From contig NZ_JACXXO010000016.1 in the NCBI RefSeq assembly GCF_017980685.1, positions 1 through 64,000 of the forward strand: a stretch of DNA of 64,000 nt. Direction: 5' to 3'. Below, piece by piece: positions 26,962-35,062 of this stretch. Each line of letters starts with the position of its first letter. The first letter of the stretch is position 1. Under the pieces are notes generated by a model that saw only the letters and a program-made list of their open reading frames with translations, searched no databases and was not told the DNA's origin. Made by a program: the position numbers and the translations under genes. Source of the stretch: Pseudomonas iridis. Its GTDB lineage: Bacteria; Pseudomonadota; Gammaproteobacteria; Pseudomonadales; Pseudomonadaceae.

Positions 26962-28787
26962 GGCGCGGTGTCAGGCATCTGCGCCTTGTCGAGCTTGACC
27001 TCAAAGCCGTATTGCACGGTGGCGAGGTTGGTTCGCTGATAGGTTTCCACGTGGGTAGGACGGCCATAGAAGTAGTGCACGCCAAACAGCGCCGGGCCTT
27101 CTGCGCTCGCATCGTGGCTGACCGAGAGAATCTGCTTGAGGTATTTGCCGCTGTCGTCCTTGACGAAGAACCGCCATTCATCGGCAGGGAATAGCTTCAA
27201 GTCCACCACCAGCGTGTTGTTCCTGATCTCCAGACCTTTGGGCAAAGACCTGGCGTCGTAGGTTTTTTTCTCGACCGAGGCTAGAAACAGCGGCATTGAG
27301 CCGACGGCAATCGCCGGCGTATCCGGGAACAGGTTCAAATCGTAGGTGATCGTCGCTTGCAGTGGATCGACCTGATAAGCCTCGGGTGGTAGCTCGATCG
27401 GTTCATCGAGTTTGCCGCTGCGCTTCTCGGTGAAGAATGTCACCGGGCTGACCCCGGGGCTGAAGTCGTCCCCGAGCAGTTCGTCGTTGAAGGTGCGGCG
27501 GTGAGAAAACTCGATGCGCGCAGCGCTCGAGTCCTCCACCGATTGCTGAATACGCACGCCTGCCTTCAACTGATCCTCGGTCAGGCTCGCGCCTTTGAGC
27601 CAGTTCGCGGCCAGATCGTCATACACCACAATCGGCAAGTCCAATGGCTGGATGGTTTTTTCCACAGTGTGTGGGCTGAAGGTACGAATTGGCAGATCCA
27701 GTGCTTTGCGTGTCACGGTTACCGAGGAAAAATCCAGCAGGCTGACTTCCAGCGTCTCGATCGGGCCATTGAAGTAGACCTTGTTGTAGCGGCGCGGGTG
27801 TTGTTGCTCGAACGCCAGTTGGTCGGCACTGAGCTGCTTTTCCAGCGCGTCGCTCCAGTTTTTTTGCTGTTGCAGGTGCGTCAGTTGCTTTTGGTAGAAG
27901 GAAACCTGCTCCGGACTTTCGTTGATCGAACCGGCACGCACCAGGTATTGACCAGTGCCATCACGCGCTTGAACGATCAGCGGATTGAGCTGGGCGTCCG
28001 CGACTTCCGGGGCCAGCGGCAGGTTGTTGCTGAATTCGACTTCGGCGTAGTTCTTTTCAAGCTTGAGCAGTTTGACGCTGAGATTGTCGTTGGTGCGGGT
28101 CTGACCGACATCTTTCTGCGTCAAGTCGAAACTGTACAAGCGGCGCGGCGCGATAACTTCGACCTGGCCTTGCAGGCTCACCGGTTGCGGCAAGGTCTTT
28201 TTGTCCACTCCAAGACCATCGATGAACGGGTAGGTCACGGTCAGGTCATCGGGATTGGTAACGTTGGAGCTGGACGGGCTGAGCTGGATGCCCGGATCGG
28301 TTTCCGACCATTCCGGCTGATAAGCAATGACGCGCTTGTTGCTCAACGTTACCGACTGCCATTCCACGCCATGCGGGAACAGGAAACCACCGGGGATGTT
28401 CAGGTTGAAAGGAAAAACCGGTTGCAGATCGGTGAGGTAATCGGAGCTGGCATCTTTGTGCAGCACGAACAGCCCCTTGATGAACGTATCAACCAGCGCT
28501 TGCGGGTTAGGGTAGTGCTTGAGCACGCCGAGGGCGTCTTCGCCGTATTCGGTTTGTGCCGGATTGCTGTCGAGCTTGAGCTGTGCGCGTTCGAGCAACA
28601 GCAGCGAACCGCCGAGTTCGGTGACAGCGTCCTTGAGCTTCGGATCGGTGATGACGTCCAGTGACTGTTCGAATTTTGCGGTTTTTTCTTCAAGGCTGAC
28701 GGTGCGCTTTTCGTCACTTTGCGAGCAGCCGCCAAGGAGCAGGGTGAAGCAAATTCCGGCAATCGTTATCGGCAATCGCACATCCAT
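26958..28787 (-). CDS. Large lipoprotein of unknown function
   Basis: A 609-residue lipoprotein: signal LPITIAGICFTLLLGGCSQ with lipobox LGGC, then a hydrophilic mature part mixing helices near residues 35-120 with long beta-rich stretches. A phrase near the C-terminus, GVHYFYGRPTHVETYQ, looks distinctive. No enzymatic motif was seen. ATG 28787 (with AGGAAAAG upstream) gives the lipobox at a normal distance; a longer start at 28856 would place 23 residues before it. It diverges from the YqhA-type gene. Confidence 0.75.
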   Translation of the reverse strand: MDVRLPITIAGICFTLLLGGCSQSDEKRTVSLEEKTAKFEQSLDVITDPKLKDAVTELGGSLLLLERAQLKLDSNPAQTEYGEDALGVLKHYPNPQALVDTFIKGLFVLHKDASSDYLTDLQPVFPFNLNIPGGFLFPHGVEWQSVTLSNKRVIAYQPEWSETDPGIQLSPSSSNVTNPDDLTVTYPFIDGLGVDKKTLPQPVSLQGQVEVIAPRRLYSFDLTQKDVGQTRTNDNLSVKLLKLEKNYAEVEFSNNLPLAPEVADAQLNPLIVQARDGTGQYLVRAGSINESPEQVSFYQKQLTHLQQQKNWSDALEKQLSADQLAFEQQHPRRYNKVYFNGPIETLEVSLLDFSSVTVTRKALDLPIRTFSPHTVEKTIQPLDLPIVVYDDLAANWLKGASLTEDQLKAGVRIQQSVEDSSAARIEFSHRRTFNDELLGDDFSPGVSPVTFFTEKRSGKLDEPIELPPEAYQVDPLQATITYDLNLFPDTPAIAVGSMPLFLASVEKKTYDARSLPKGLEIRNNTLVVDLKLFPADEWRFFVKDDSGKYLKQILSVSHDASAEGPALFGVHYFYGRPTHVETYQRTNLATVQYGFEVKLDKAQMPDTAP

Positions 28788-28950
28788 TTCCACTTTTCCT
28801 GTCCGCTTTCGCTGGGCCGTCAATGTTTTGGACACTAGCAGAAAAAAATGCCGCACACGTGCGCCGGTAGCGGATTTTCAGGCGGTTTCTGGCTGTCACA
28901 GCGGGCTGGTATACTCGCCCCCCATTACAACCCCCCTTGTGTGAGATTCA

Positions 28951-29439
28951 ATGGAACGCTTTATCGAAAATGCAATGTATGCCACGCGCTGGCTGCTGGC
29001 GCCGATCTATATCGGGCTGTCTCTCGGGCTCCTGGCGTTGGCACTGAAATTTTTCCAGGAAGTTTTCCACATCCTCCCCAACGTCTTCTCGATGGCCGAG
29101 TCGGATCTGATTCTGGTCCTGCTGTCGCTGATCGACATGGCGCTGGTCGGCGGCCTGCTGGTGATGGTGATGATTTCCGGCTACGAGAACTTCGTCTCGC
29201 AACTGGACATCGACGAGGGCAAAGAGAAGCTCAGCTGGCTGGGCACCATGGACTCCTCGTCGCTGAAGATGAAAGTGGCAGCCTCGATCGTGGCGATTTC
29301 CTCGATCCACTTGCTGCGCATTTTCATGGATGCCAAGAACGTCGATCCCGAGCACCTGATGTGGTACGTGATCATCCACATGACGTTTGTGATTTCGGCA
29401 TTTGCCATGGGTTATCTGGATAAGCTCACCAAGCACTGA
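28951..29439 (+). CDS. YqhA/UPF0114 family membrane protein
   Basis: A 162-residue inner-membrane protein of the UPF0114 (TIGR00645) family with about four hydrophobic segments (near 15-35, 52-75, 110-125, 135-155). Family phrases RWLLAPIYIGLSLGL and the acidic SQLDIDEGKEKL loop are visible. The function is unknown in all members. ATG 28951 is used. A strong hairpin follows the stop. Confidence 0.88.
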   Translation: MERFIENAMYATRWLLAPIYIGLSLGLLALALKFFQEVFHILPNVFSMAESDLILVLLSLIDMALVGGLLVMVMISGYENFVSQLDIDEGKEKLSWLGTMDSSSLKMKVAASIVAISSIHLLRIFMDAKNVDPEHLMWYVIIHMTFVISAFAMGYLDKLTKH

Positions 29440-29460
29440 TCATCCCTGGAGTGCTGCAAA

Positions 29461-29492
29461 ACCGCCCGTCTGTTGCGAAACAGACGGGCGGT
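29461..29492 (+). terminator. Long perfect hairpin after the YqhA-type gene
   Basis: A 14-base perfect stem (ACCGCCCGTCTGTT/AACAGACGGGCGGT) with loop GCGA, 21 bases beyond the stop. The T-run is weak (GTCGTTTG), so it may also protect the mRNA end. Confidence 0.7.
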
Positions 29493-29571
29493 GTCGTTTG
29501 TGGCTTGTGCTTTTTTGCCCGCGGGCATATCCCTGTAGACCTAATGGCCAGCCACTGCGTGAGGTGTGTTC

Positions 29572-29877
29572 ATGAACCTGCAAGAGTTGAACGCGTATGC
29601 CATCGCCGGCAAGGTCGATGAGCTGAACCTGATCTCCATGGAAGGTGGCATCTACCTGCTCGAAGCGCGTATGCGTGGAGCGGCGTATCCGCTCAGCAAT
29701 CCTCAAGGGCAGATGTTGACGCTACGCTCGGTCGAACATGCCCGGGATGTGCTGCATAGCTTCCCGGTGCTGCCATTCAACCTCGTACACACCTCGGTAC
29801 ATGATGAAATGTGTGGCCTCGGCGCCAGTGGCGAGGAAAGTCTGAAAGTGCCGCTCGCCTGGCGTTCCGTACTGTAG
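29572..29877 (+). CDS. DUF6482 family small protein
   Basis: A 101-residue soluble protein (MNLQELNAYAIAGKVDELNL) of a conserved Pseudomonas family of unknown role. It has no signal peptide, membrane segment or metal motif. ATG 29572 follows GAGG. It stands alone between the YqhA hairpin and the fklB promoter region. Confidence 0.75.
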   Translation: MNLQELNAYAIAGKVDELNLISMEGGIYLLEARMRGAAYPLSNPQGQMLTLRSVEHARDVLHSFPVLPFNLVHTSVHDEMCGLGASGEESLKVPLAWRSVL

Positions 29878-30000
29878 ACCCGGCGCCCCAAACGCCAAGG
29901 CATCTGTGCTAGTCTGCTCGCCCTTTTGGTTCCGGGCGCGCCGGGACGCGCTGTGTACGCACGGCACGTCTGTTGGTCGTCCGCACAGCGGAGCAGTGTC

Positions 30001-30618
30001 ATGTCCGAAGTAAATCTGTCCACCGACGAAACTCGCGTCAGCTACGGTATCGGCCGTCAGCTGGGTGACCAGCTGCGCGACAACCCGCCACCGGGTGTCA
30101 GCCTTGACGCCATTCTGGCCGGTCTGACCGACGCTTTCACCGGTAAGGAAAGCCGTGTGGGTCAGGAAGAAATGTCCGCCAGCTTCAAAGTGATCCGCGA
30201 GATCATGCAAGCCGAAGCGGCTGCCAAGGCTGAAGCTGCAGCAGGCGAAGGCCTGGCATTCCTGGCTGAAAACGCCAAGCGTGACGGCATCACCACTCTG
30301 GCGTCCGGCCTGCAATTCGAAGTGCTGACTCAGGGCGAAGGCGCCAAGCCAAGCCGTGAAGATCAAGTGCGTACTCACTACCACGGCACCCTGATCGACG
30401 GCACTGTGTTCGACAGCTCCTACGAGCGTGGCCAGCCAGCAGAATTCCCGGTTGGCGGCGTAATCGCCGGCTGGACCGAAGCCCTGCAACTGATGAATGC
30501 CGGCAGCAAATGGCGTCTGTACGTGCCGAGCGAACTGGCTTACGGCGCTCAAGGCGTTGGCAGCATCCCGCCGCACAGCGTTCTGGTATTCGACGTCGAG
30601 CTGCTGGACGTTCTGTAA
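30001..30618 (+). CDS. fklB: FKBP-type peptidyl-prolyl isomerase (FklB/FKBP22 type)
   Basis: A 205-residue protein with an N-terminal dimerisation domain (about 1-85, VSYGIGRQLGDQL) and a C-terminal FKBP catalytic domain (about 95-205). Catalytic-pocket residues are seen in VRTHYHGTLIDGTVFDSSY, PVGGVIAGWTEAL and PSELAYGAQGVG. No signal peptide, so it is cytoplasmic like E. coli FklB. ATG 30001 has GGAG upstream; a longer in-frame start is not supported. Confidence 0.93.
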   Translation: MSEVNLSTDETRVSYGIGRQLGDQLRDNPPPGVSLDAILAGLTDAFTGKESRVGQEEMSASFKVIREIMQAEAAAKAEAAAGEGLAFLAENAKRDGITTLASGLQFEVLTQGEGAKPSREDQVRTHYHGTLIDGTVFDSSYERGQPAEFPVGGVIAGWTEALQLMNAGSKWRLYVPSELAYGAQGVGSIPPHSVLVFDVELLDVL

Positions 30619-30650
30619 GACCTGGCCTGTCCTTGTGACGGGTTAGCAAT

Positions 30651-30738
30651 GTGGGAGCGAGCCTGCTCGCGAAAGCGGTATTTCATTCAGCATCTCTTTT
30701 GAATGTACTGACGCCTTCGCGAGCAAGTTCGCTCCCAC
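30651..30738. repeat. REP inverted pair, TCGCGA class
   Basis: Arms 30651-30673 (GTGGGAGCGAGCCTGCTCGC...) and 30716-30738 form an imperfect inverted repeat with a one-base variation, located between convergent genes. Confidence 0.82.
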
Positions 30739-30755
30739 AGTTTTTTCCGTGACTT

Positions 30756-31013
30756 TCATAGTTCTATCTTGTGATGCAGTTCATTCGTCGGGCGCAAGGC
30801 CCGGGCGTAGCAGAACAGGAACAGATTGCGCACCAGCTCCTTGAGCACCAGCGGCTCGCTGGAGTTCAGGCTGTTCACATCCAGATCACCCTGATCCTGC
30901 AGCTCATGCAGGGCTTCCTCTTCAAGCACCGCACAGACTTCCCCGGTTTCCCGATGCAGGATTCTGAGGTAGGGGTGTGGGCGATCCAGCCAGGCGTCGA
31001 TCAAATAAGTCAT
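30756..31013 (-). CDS. Small protein, probably iron-regulated (PA4570-like)
   Basis: An 85-residue soluble protein (MTYLIDAWLDRPHPYLRILH) with an acidic middle and no Cys motif beyond one Cys near residue 27 and one near 68. I recall the syntenic P. aeruginosa PA4570 as an iron-starvation-induced gene of unknown function. A Fur-box-like sequence lies 28 bases upstream of the start. ATG 31013 was chosen; an upstream ATG at 31028 in the same frame is possible. Confidence 0.72.
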   Translation of the reverse strand: MTYLIDAWLDRPHPYLRILHRETGEVCAVLEEEALHELQDQGDLDVNSLNSSEPLVLKELVRNLFLFCYARALRPTNELHHKIEL

Positions 31014-31041
31014 GGTTCTCATCTCCATTGAATGGGTTTCA

Positions 31042-31062
31042 ATGAGAATAATTCTTATTCAT
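31042..31062 (-). promoter_or_regulatory. Fur-box-like sequence
   Basis: ATGAGAATAATTCTTATTCAT is A/T-rich and imperfectly palindromic. By eye about 12 of 19 positions match the Fur consensus. It sits just upstream of the small gene ending at 30756. Confidence 0.5.
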
Positions 31063-31182
31063 CAAATAGCAAGCGCCTATTGGCGGATTGCAGATTTTTC
31101 AGGGTAAAGATTGCGTAAGGTCAAGACGGCTGGCGCTTGGCTATTGCGTGGATGTACCGAGTGAGCTGGGGAGGGTGAAGCT

Positions 31183-31207
31183 CCATCCCACGGCGGGCGT
31201 GGGATGG
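31183..31207. other. Perfect hairpin in the spacer below yjdM
   Basis: CCATCCCACG/CGTGGGATGG with a five-base loop, beyond the yjdM stop on the minus strand. It lacks a T-run, so it may be an mRNA 3' end or rho-assisted site. Confidence 0.5.
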
Positions 31208-31219
31208 ATGACAGCAGGT

Positions 31220-31561
31220 TCAGACTTTTCTGACGAACTCGGATTTGAGCTTCATCGGGCCGATGCCGTCGATCTTGCAGTCGATGTCGTGGTCGCCATC
31301 GCACAGACGGATGTTCTTGACCTTGGTGCCGACCTTGACCACCAGCGACGTGCCTTTGACCTTGAGGTCCTTGATCACGGTGATGGTGTCGCCGTCCTGC
31401 AGGAGGTTGCCGACCGAATCTTTCTTCACGGCGTCATCGGAGGCAGCTTCCGCTTCGCCATTGGCAGACCACTCGTGGGCGCACTCCGGGCATACCAGTT
31501 GGGTGCCGTCTTCGTAGCTGTATTCGGAATTGCATTTCGGGCAGGGTGGCAACGTGCTCAC
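31220..31561 (-). CDS. yjdM: Zinc-ribbon protein YjdM (formerly PhnA)
   Basis: A 113-residue protein. The N-terminal zinc ribbon has two Cys pairs, CPKC and CPEC, and the C-terminal SH3-like domain has the family phrases LLQDGDTITVIKDLKVKG and VKNIRLCDGDHDIDCK. Members were once called alkylphosphonate protein PhnA, but the phosphonate link is not supported. The start is GTG 31561 with AAGGAG seven bases upstream. Confidence 0.92.
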   Translation of the reverse strand: MSTLPPCPKCNSEYSYEDGTQLVCPECAHEWSANGEAEAASDDAVKKDSVGNLLQDGDTITVIKDLKVKGTSLVVKVGTKVKNIRLCDGDHDIDCKIDGIGPMKLKSEFVRKV

Positions 31562-31634
31562 TAGGGCTCCTTGAGAGTGGATCGCTAAAAGTCGCACATT
31601 GTATAGGGTTTCTCCGCTGGTGGCGCCAAAAGCA

Positions 31635-31686
31635 AAAAATCGCAGCTCCGACAGCCCTGTAGGAGCTGCCGAAAGCTGCGATTTTT
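31635..31686 (-). terminator. Imperfect hairpin after ispB (partial REP)
   Basis: AAAAAATCGCAGCT (from 31635) faces AGCTGCGATTTTTT (to 31686), with partial REP sequence GTAGGAGCTGCCGAAAGCT in the loop. On the minus strand it follows ispB and ends in a T-run, so it could terminate ispB transcripts. Confidence 0.6.
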
Positions 31687-31705
31687 TGATTTTTCTTTAG
31701 CGATT

Positions 31706-32674
31706 TCAGTGTGTGCGGGCGACCGCAAACTCACTCAATTCAACCAGTGCATCACGGTATTCACTGGCCGGCAGCGCTTCGAGGCACTTGATCGCACGGG
31801 CCACATAATCGCGGGCCAATTGCGCGGTGTACTCAAGCGAACCGGAAGCTTCCACGGCGATGCGGATGCTTTCCAGGTCTTCGATCCCGCCTTTCTGGAT
31901 CGCCTGGCGCACCAGTGCAGCCTGTTCAGGCGTGCCTTCGCGCATGGTGTAGATCAGCGGCAGGGTCGGCTTGCCTTCGGCCAGATCGTCACCGACGTTC
32001 TTGCCCAGGGTTTCAGCGTCGCCTTTGTAGTCGAGCAGATCGTCGACCAATTGGAATGCCACGCCCAGATGATCGCCAAAGGTGCGCAGGGCTTCGCTCT
32101 GCTCGGCGGTCGCACCGGCCAGCGCGGCGGCGCTGTGGGTCGAGGCTTCGAAGAGCATCGCGGTCTTGCCGCGGATGACTTCCATGTAGGTTTCTTCGGT
32201 GGTGCTCGCGTCGCGGACCTTGGACAGTTGCAGCACTTCGCCTTCAGCGATGATGCGCGTGGCCTGCGAGAGGATCTTCATCACCGGCATCGAGCCCAGT
32301 TCGACCATCATTTCGAACGAGCGCGAGTACAGGAAATCGCCCACCAGCACACTTGGTGCGTTGCCCCACATTGCGTTGGCAGTCGAACGGCCACGGCGCA
32401 TGCCGGACATGTCGACCACGTCGTCATGCAGCAACGTCGCGGTGTGCAGGAATTCGATGGTGGCGGCGAGCAGGCGCATGTCATCGCCTTCGCGACCCAG
32501 GGCCTTGCCACACAGCAACACTAATAAAGGACGCAGGCGTTTGCCGCCGGCCGAGGTGATGTAATCGCCGATTTTCGATACCAGCGGCACTCGGGAAGTC
32601 AGCTGCTTCTTGATGATGCCGTCGACGGCGCTAAAATCGTCCGCCACCGCGCGGTAGAAAGCTTGGGGTTGCAT
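31706..32674 (-). CDS. ispB: Polyprenyl diphosphate synthase IspB (octaprenyl/nonaprenyl)
   Basis: Extends farnesyl diphosphate with isopentenyl diphosphate to make the ubiquinone side chain. It has 322 residues, all helical, cytosolic. The first aspartate-rich motif is LLHDDVVD, the second DDLLDYKGD. Fluorescent pseudomonads mainly make Q9, so the product may be nonaprenyl diphosphate. ATG 32674 was used, with a weak ribosome site. It diverges from rplU. Confidence 0.95.
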   Translation of the reverse strand: MQPQAFYRAVADDFSAVDGIIKKQLTSRVPLVSKIGDYITSAGGKRLRPLLVLLCGKALGREGDDMRLLAATIEFLHTATLLHDDVVDMSGMRRGRSTANAMWGNAPSVLVGDFLYSRSFEMMVELGSMPVMKILSQATRIIAEGEVLQLSKVRDASTTEETYMEVIRGKTAMLFEASTHSAAALAGATAEQSEALRTFGDHLGVAFQLVDDLLDYKGDAETLGKNVGDDLAEGKPTLPLIYTMREGTPEQAALVRQAIQKGGIEDLESIRIAVEASGSLEYTAQLARDYVARAIKCLEALPASEYRDALVELSEFAVARTH

Positions 32675-32753
32675 CAGCGAGAGTCGCTCCAGAAGGGTTG
32701 CGCGGCATGCTAGGACCCCCGTCCAGACCTGTCAAGGCGCGATGGACGGCTAC

Positions 32754-32782
32754 TTGCAAGCCTGCGATAGCTTGCGTACAAT
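32754..32782 (+). promoter_or_regulatory. Predicted sigma-70 promoter for rplU-rpmA
   Basis: TTGCAA (32754-32759), a 17-base spacer and TACAAT (32777-32782), followed by a long leader to the rplU ATG at 32915. Confidence 0.7.
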
Positions 32783-32914
32783 CGCGCACCCTGAACTTCC
32801 TGGGCAGCACCTGCCTTACGCAATTGCTAGCGGGCCTTCCAGCCCCATGCAGCCATGCCAGCCAATACCTCTTCTTATAAAGAGCTGGGTGAGCAGGATT
32901 ATCGGAGAAACACC

Positions 32915-33229
32915 ATGTCTTATGCAGTAATCGTTACTGGCGGCAAGCAGTACAAAGTCGCCCCAGGTGAATACCTGAAGATCGAAAAACTGGAAATCGC
33001 TACCGGCGAATCCGTTACCTTTGATCGCGTTCTGTTGGTTGCCAATGGCGACGACGTAAACATCGGCGCTCCAGTTGTTGCTGGCGCTACTGTTGTGGCT
33101 GAAGTGATCTCCCAAGGTCGTCACGATAAAGTCCGCATCATCAAGTTCCGTCGTCGTAAGCACCACATGAAGCGTATGGGCCACCGCCAGTGGTACACCG
33201 AGATCAAAATCACCGGTATTCAGGCTTAA
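32915..33229 (+). CDS. rplU: 50S ribosomal protein L21
   Basis: A 104-residue r-protein of the large subunit (MSYAVIVTGGKQYKVAPGEY), which contacts 23S rRNA. The C-terminal KFRRRKHHMKRMGHRQ segment is the RNA-binding tail. ATG 32915 follows CGGAG; a longer upstream in-frame start is not the family start. Followed by rpmA in the conserved rplU-rpmA operon. Confidence 0.97.
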   Translation: MSYAVIVTGGKQYKVAPGEYLKIEKLEIATGESVTFDRVLLVANGDDVNIGAPVVAGATVVAEVISQGRHDKVRIIKFRRRKHHMKRMGHRQWYTEIKITGIQA

Positions 33230-33264
33230 TTTCAGCCTAATTCCTCACTAGGAGAATTGAACTC

Positions 33265-33522
33265 ATGGCACACAAAAAAGCTGGTGGTAGTACCCGTAAC
33301 GGTCGCGACTCAGAAGCCAAACGCCTTGGCGTGAAGATGTATGGCGGCCAGAAGATCATTCCGGGCAACATCATCGTGCGTCAGCGCGGCACCCAATTCC
33401 ACGCTGGTTACGGCGTTGGCATGGGTAAAGATCACACCCTCTTCGCGAAAATCGAAGGCGTGATCAAGTTTGAAGTAAAAGGCGCGTTCAACCGCCGTTA
33501 CGTGAGCGTTGTCGCGGCTTAA
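33265..33522 (+). CDS. rpmA: 50S ribosomal protein L27
   Basis: An 85-residue large-subunit protein whose N-terminus reaches the peptidyl transferase centre (MAHKKAGGSTRNGRDSEAK). ATG 33265 is preceded by TAGGAG. The stop is followed by a terminator-like hairpin before obgE. Confidence 0.97.
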   Translation: MAHKKAGGSTRNGRDSEAKRLGVKMYGGQKIIPGNIIVRQRGTQFHAGYGVGMGKDHTLFAKIEGVIKFEVKGAFNRRYVSVVAA

Positions 33523-33540
33523 TCGCGAGATCGCTGGAAG

Positions 33541-33567
33541 AGCCCTGTCTTGCGACGGGGCTTTTTC
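33541..33567 (+). terminator. Terminator after rpmA
   Basis: AGCCCTGTC/GACGGGGCT stem (one wobble pair) with TTGC loop and five T residues. Confidence 0.85.
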
Positions 33568-33715
33568 GTTTGTGGGGTGAGTCTCTTGCAAAACTGTTTG
33601 TATGGGCTGTCGGCGTGCGATACAGGTCGTGTTTTGGGGTCGCTGCGCTCATTTTTGCAAGAGTCTTATGTCTTGATTGTTTTTCGGCTCGTCCGTATGG
33701 CGAGAGGCGTTGGTT

Positions 33716-34939
33716 ATGAAGTTTGTTGATGAAGTATCGATTCGAGTAAAAGCTGGTGATGGCGGCAATGGCGCCATGAGTTTCCGTCGGGAAAAATTCA
33801 TCGAGAACGGTGGCCCGAACGGTGGTGATGGTGGTGACGGCGGTTCCATCTACATGATGGCCGACGAAAACCTCAACACACTGGTCGACTACCGTTACAC
33901 CCGGCACTTCGATGCCGAGCGTGGTTCCAACGGCGGCAGCACCGACTGCACCGGTAAAAAAGGTGAAGACCTGATCCTGCGCGTTCCAGTCGGCACCACC
34001 GTGATCGACTCCGCTACTCAGGAAGTCATCGGTGACCTGACCAAGGCTGGTCAGAAACTGATGGTCGTGCAGGGCGGTTGGCACGGTCTGGGTAACACCC
34101 GTTTCAAATCCAGTACCAACCGTGCGCCGCGCCAGACCACTCCGGGTAAACCGGGTGAGCAGCGCGACCTGAAACTGGAAATGAAAGTGCTCGCCGACGT
34201 AGGTCTGCTGGGCTTGCCGAACGCCGGTAAAAGTACCTTTATCCGTTCGGTCTCGGCAGCCAAGCCGAAAGTTGCCGATTACCCGTTCACCACGCTGGTG
34301 CCAAACCTGGGCGTGGTCAGCGTCGATCGCTGGAAGAGCTTCGTCGTTGCCGATATTCCGGGCCTGATCGAAGGTGCTTCCGATGGCGCCGGCCTGGGTA
34401 TCCGCTTCCTCAAGCACCTGGCGCGTACGCGTCTGCTGCTGCACCTCGTCGATATGGCGCCGCTGGATGACGCCAGCGCGCCGGATGCCGCTGAAGTAAT
34501 CGTCAATGAGCTCATCAAGTTCAGCCCGTCCCTGGCTGAGCGCGATCGCTGGCTGGTGCTGAACAAGTGCGACCAGATCCTTGAAGAAGAGCACGAGGAG
34601 CGCGTCAAGGAGATCGTTGATCGCCTGGAGTGGACTGGTCCGGTCTACGTGATCTCGGCCATCTCCAAGCTGGGTACCGAGCGTCTGTGCCACGACATCA
34701 TGCGTTACATGGAAGATCGTGCCGACCGCCTGGCCAACGACCCTGCCTACAAGGAAGAGCTGGCTGATCTCGATCAGCGCATCGAAGACGAAGCGCGTGC
34801 GCAACTGCAGGCGCTGGATGACAAGCGTGCCCTGCGTCGCAGTGGCGTGAAGTCGGTCCACGACATCGGCGACGATGATTGGGACGAAGAAGATGTGGAT
34901 GACGAAGACGGTCCGGAAATCATTTACGTGCGTGACTGA
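33716..34939 (+). CDS. obgE: GTPase ObgE/CgtA
   Basis: An essential ribosome-associated GTPase for 50S assembly and the stress response. It has 407 residues. The Gly-rich Obg domain has NGGDGGDGGSIYM near residues 35-48; the G domain starts at GLPNAGKST, followed by the DIPGLIEGA switch and NKCD. An acidic C-terminal tail (DDDWDEEDVDDEDG) is typical. ATG 33716 is preceded by GAGG; the longer upstream frame is not conserved-looking. It follows rplU-rpmA but has its own 5' region. Confidence 0.96.
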   Translation: MKFVDEVSIRVKAGDGGNGAMSFRREKFIENGGPNGGDGGDGGSIYMMADENLNTLVDYRYTRHFDAERGSNGGSTDCTGKKGEDLILRVPVGTTVIDSATQEVIGDLTKAGQKLMVVQGGWHGLGNTRFKSSTNRAPRQTTPGKPGEQRDLKLEMKVLADVGLLGLPNAGKSTFIRSVSAAKPKVADYPFTTLVPNLGVVSVDRWKSFVVADIPGLIEGASDGAGLGIRFLKHLARTRLLLHLVDMAPLDDASAPDAAEVIVNELIKFSPSLAERDRWLVLNKCDQILEEEHEERVKEIVDRLEWTGPVYVISAISKLGTERLCHDIMRYMEDRADRLANDPAYKEELADLDQRIEDEARAQLQALDDKRALRRSGVKSVHDIGDDDWDEEDVDDEDGPEIIYVRD

Positions 34940-34957
34940 TTCGTTGCAGTAAACTTG

Positions 34958-34984
34958 AACGCCGCTCAATCGAGCGGCGTTTTA
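34958..34984 (+). terminator. Terminator between obgE and proB
   Basis: AACGCCGCTC/GAGCGGCGTT stem with AATC loop, followed by TTT. Confidence 0.88.
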
Positions 34985-35062
34985 GTATCTGGAAATCGCA
35001 AGTCACAAATAACGTCATGGGCGGCGCTGGGTCGCGCTGCCCTCAAGCTAAGGTTGAAGATG

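Noticed and set aside
29461..29492. Start of a CRISPR-like or structural RNA
   Set aside because: It is a single hairpin next to a stop codon; no repeats or spacers.
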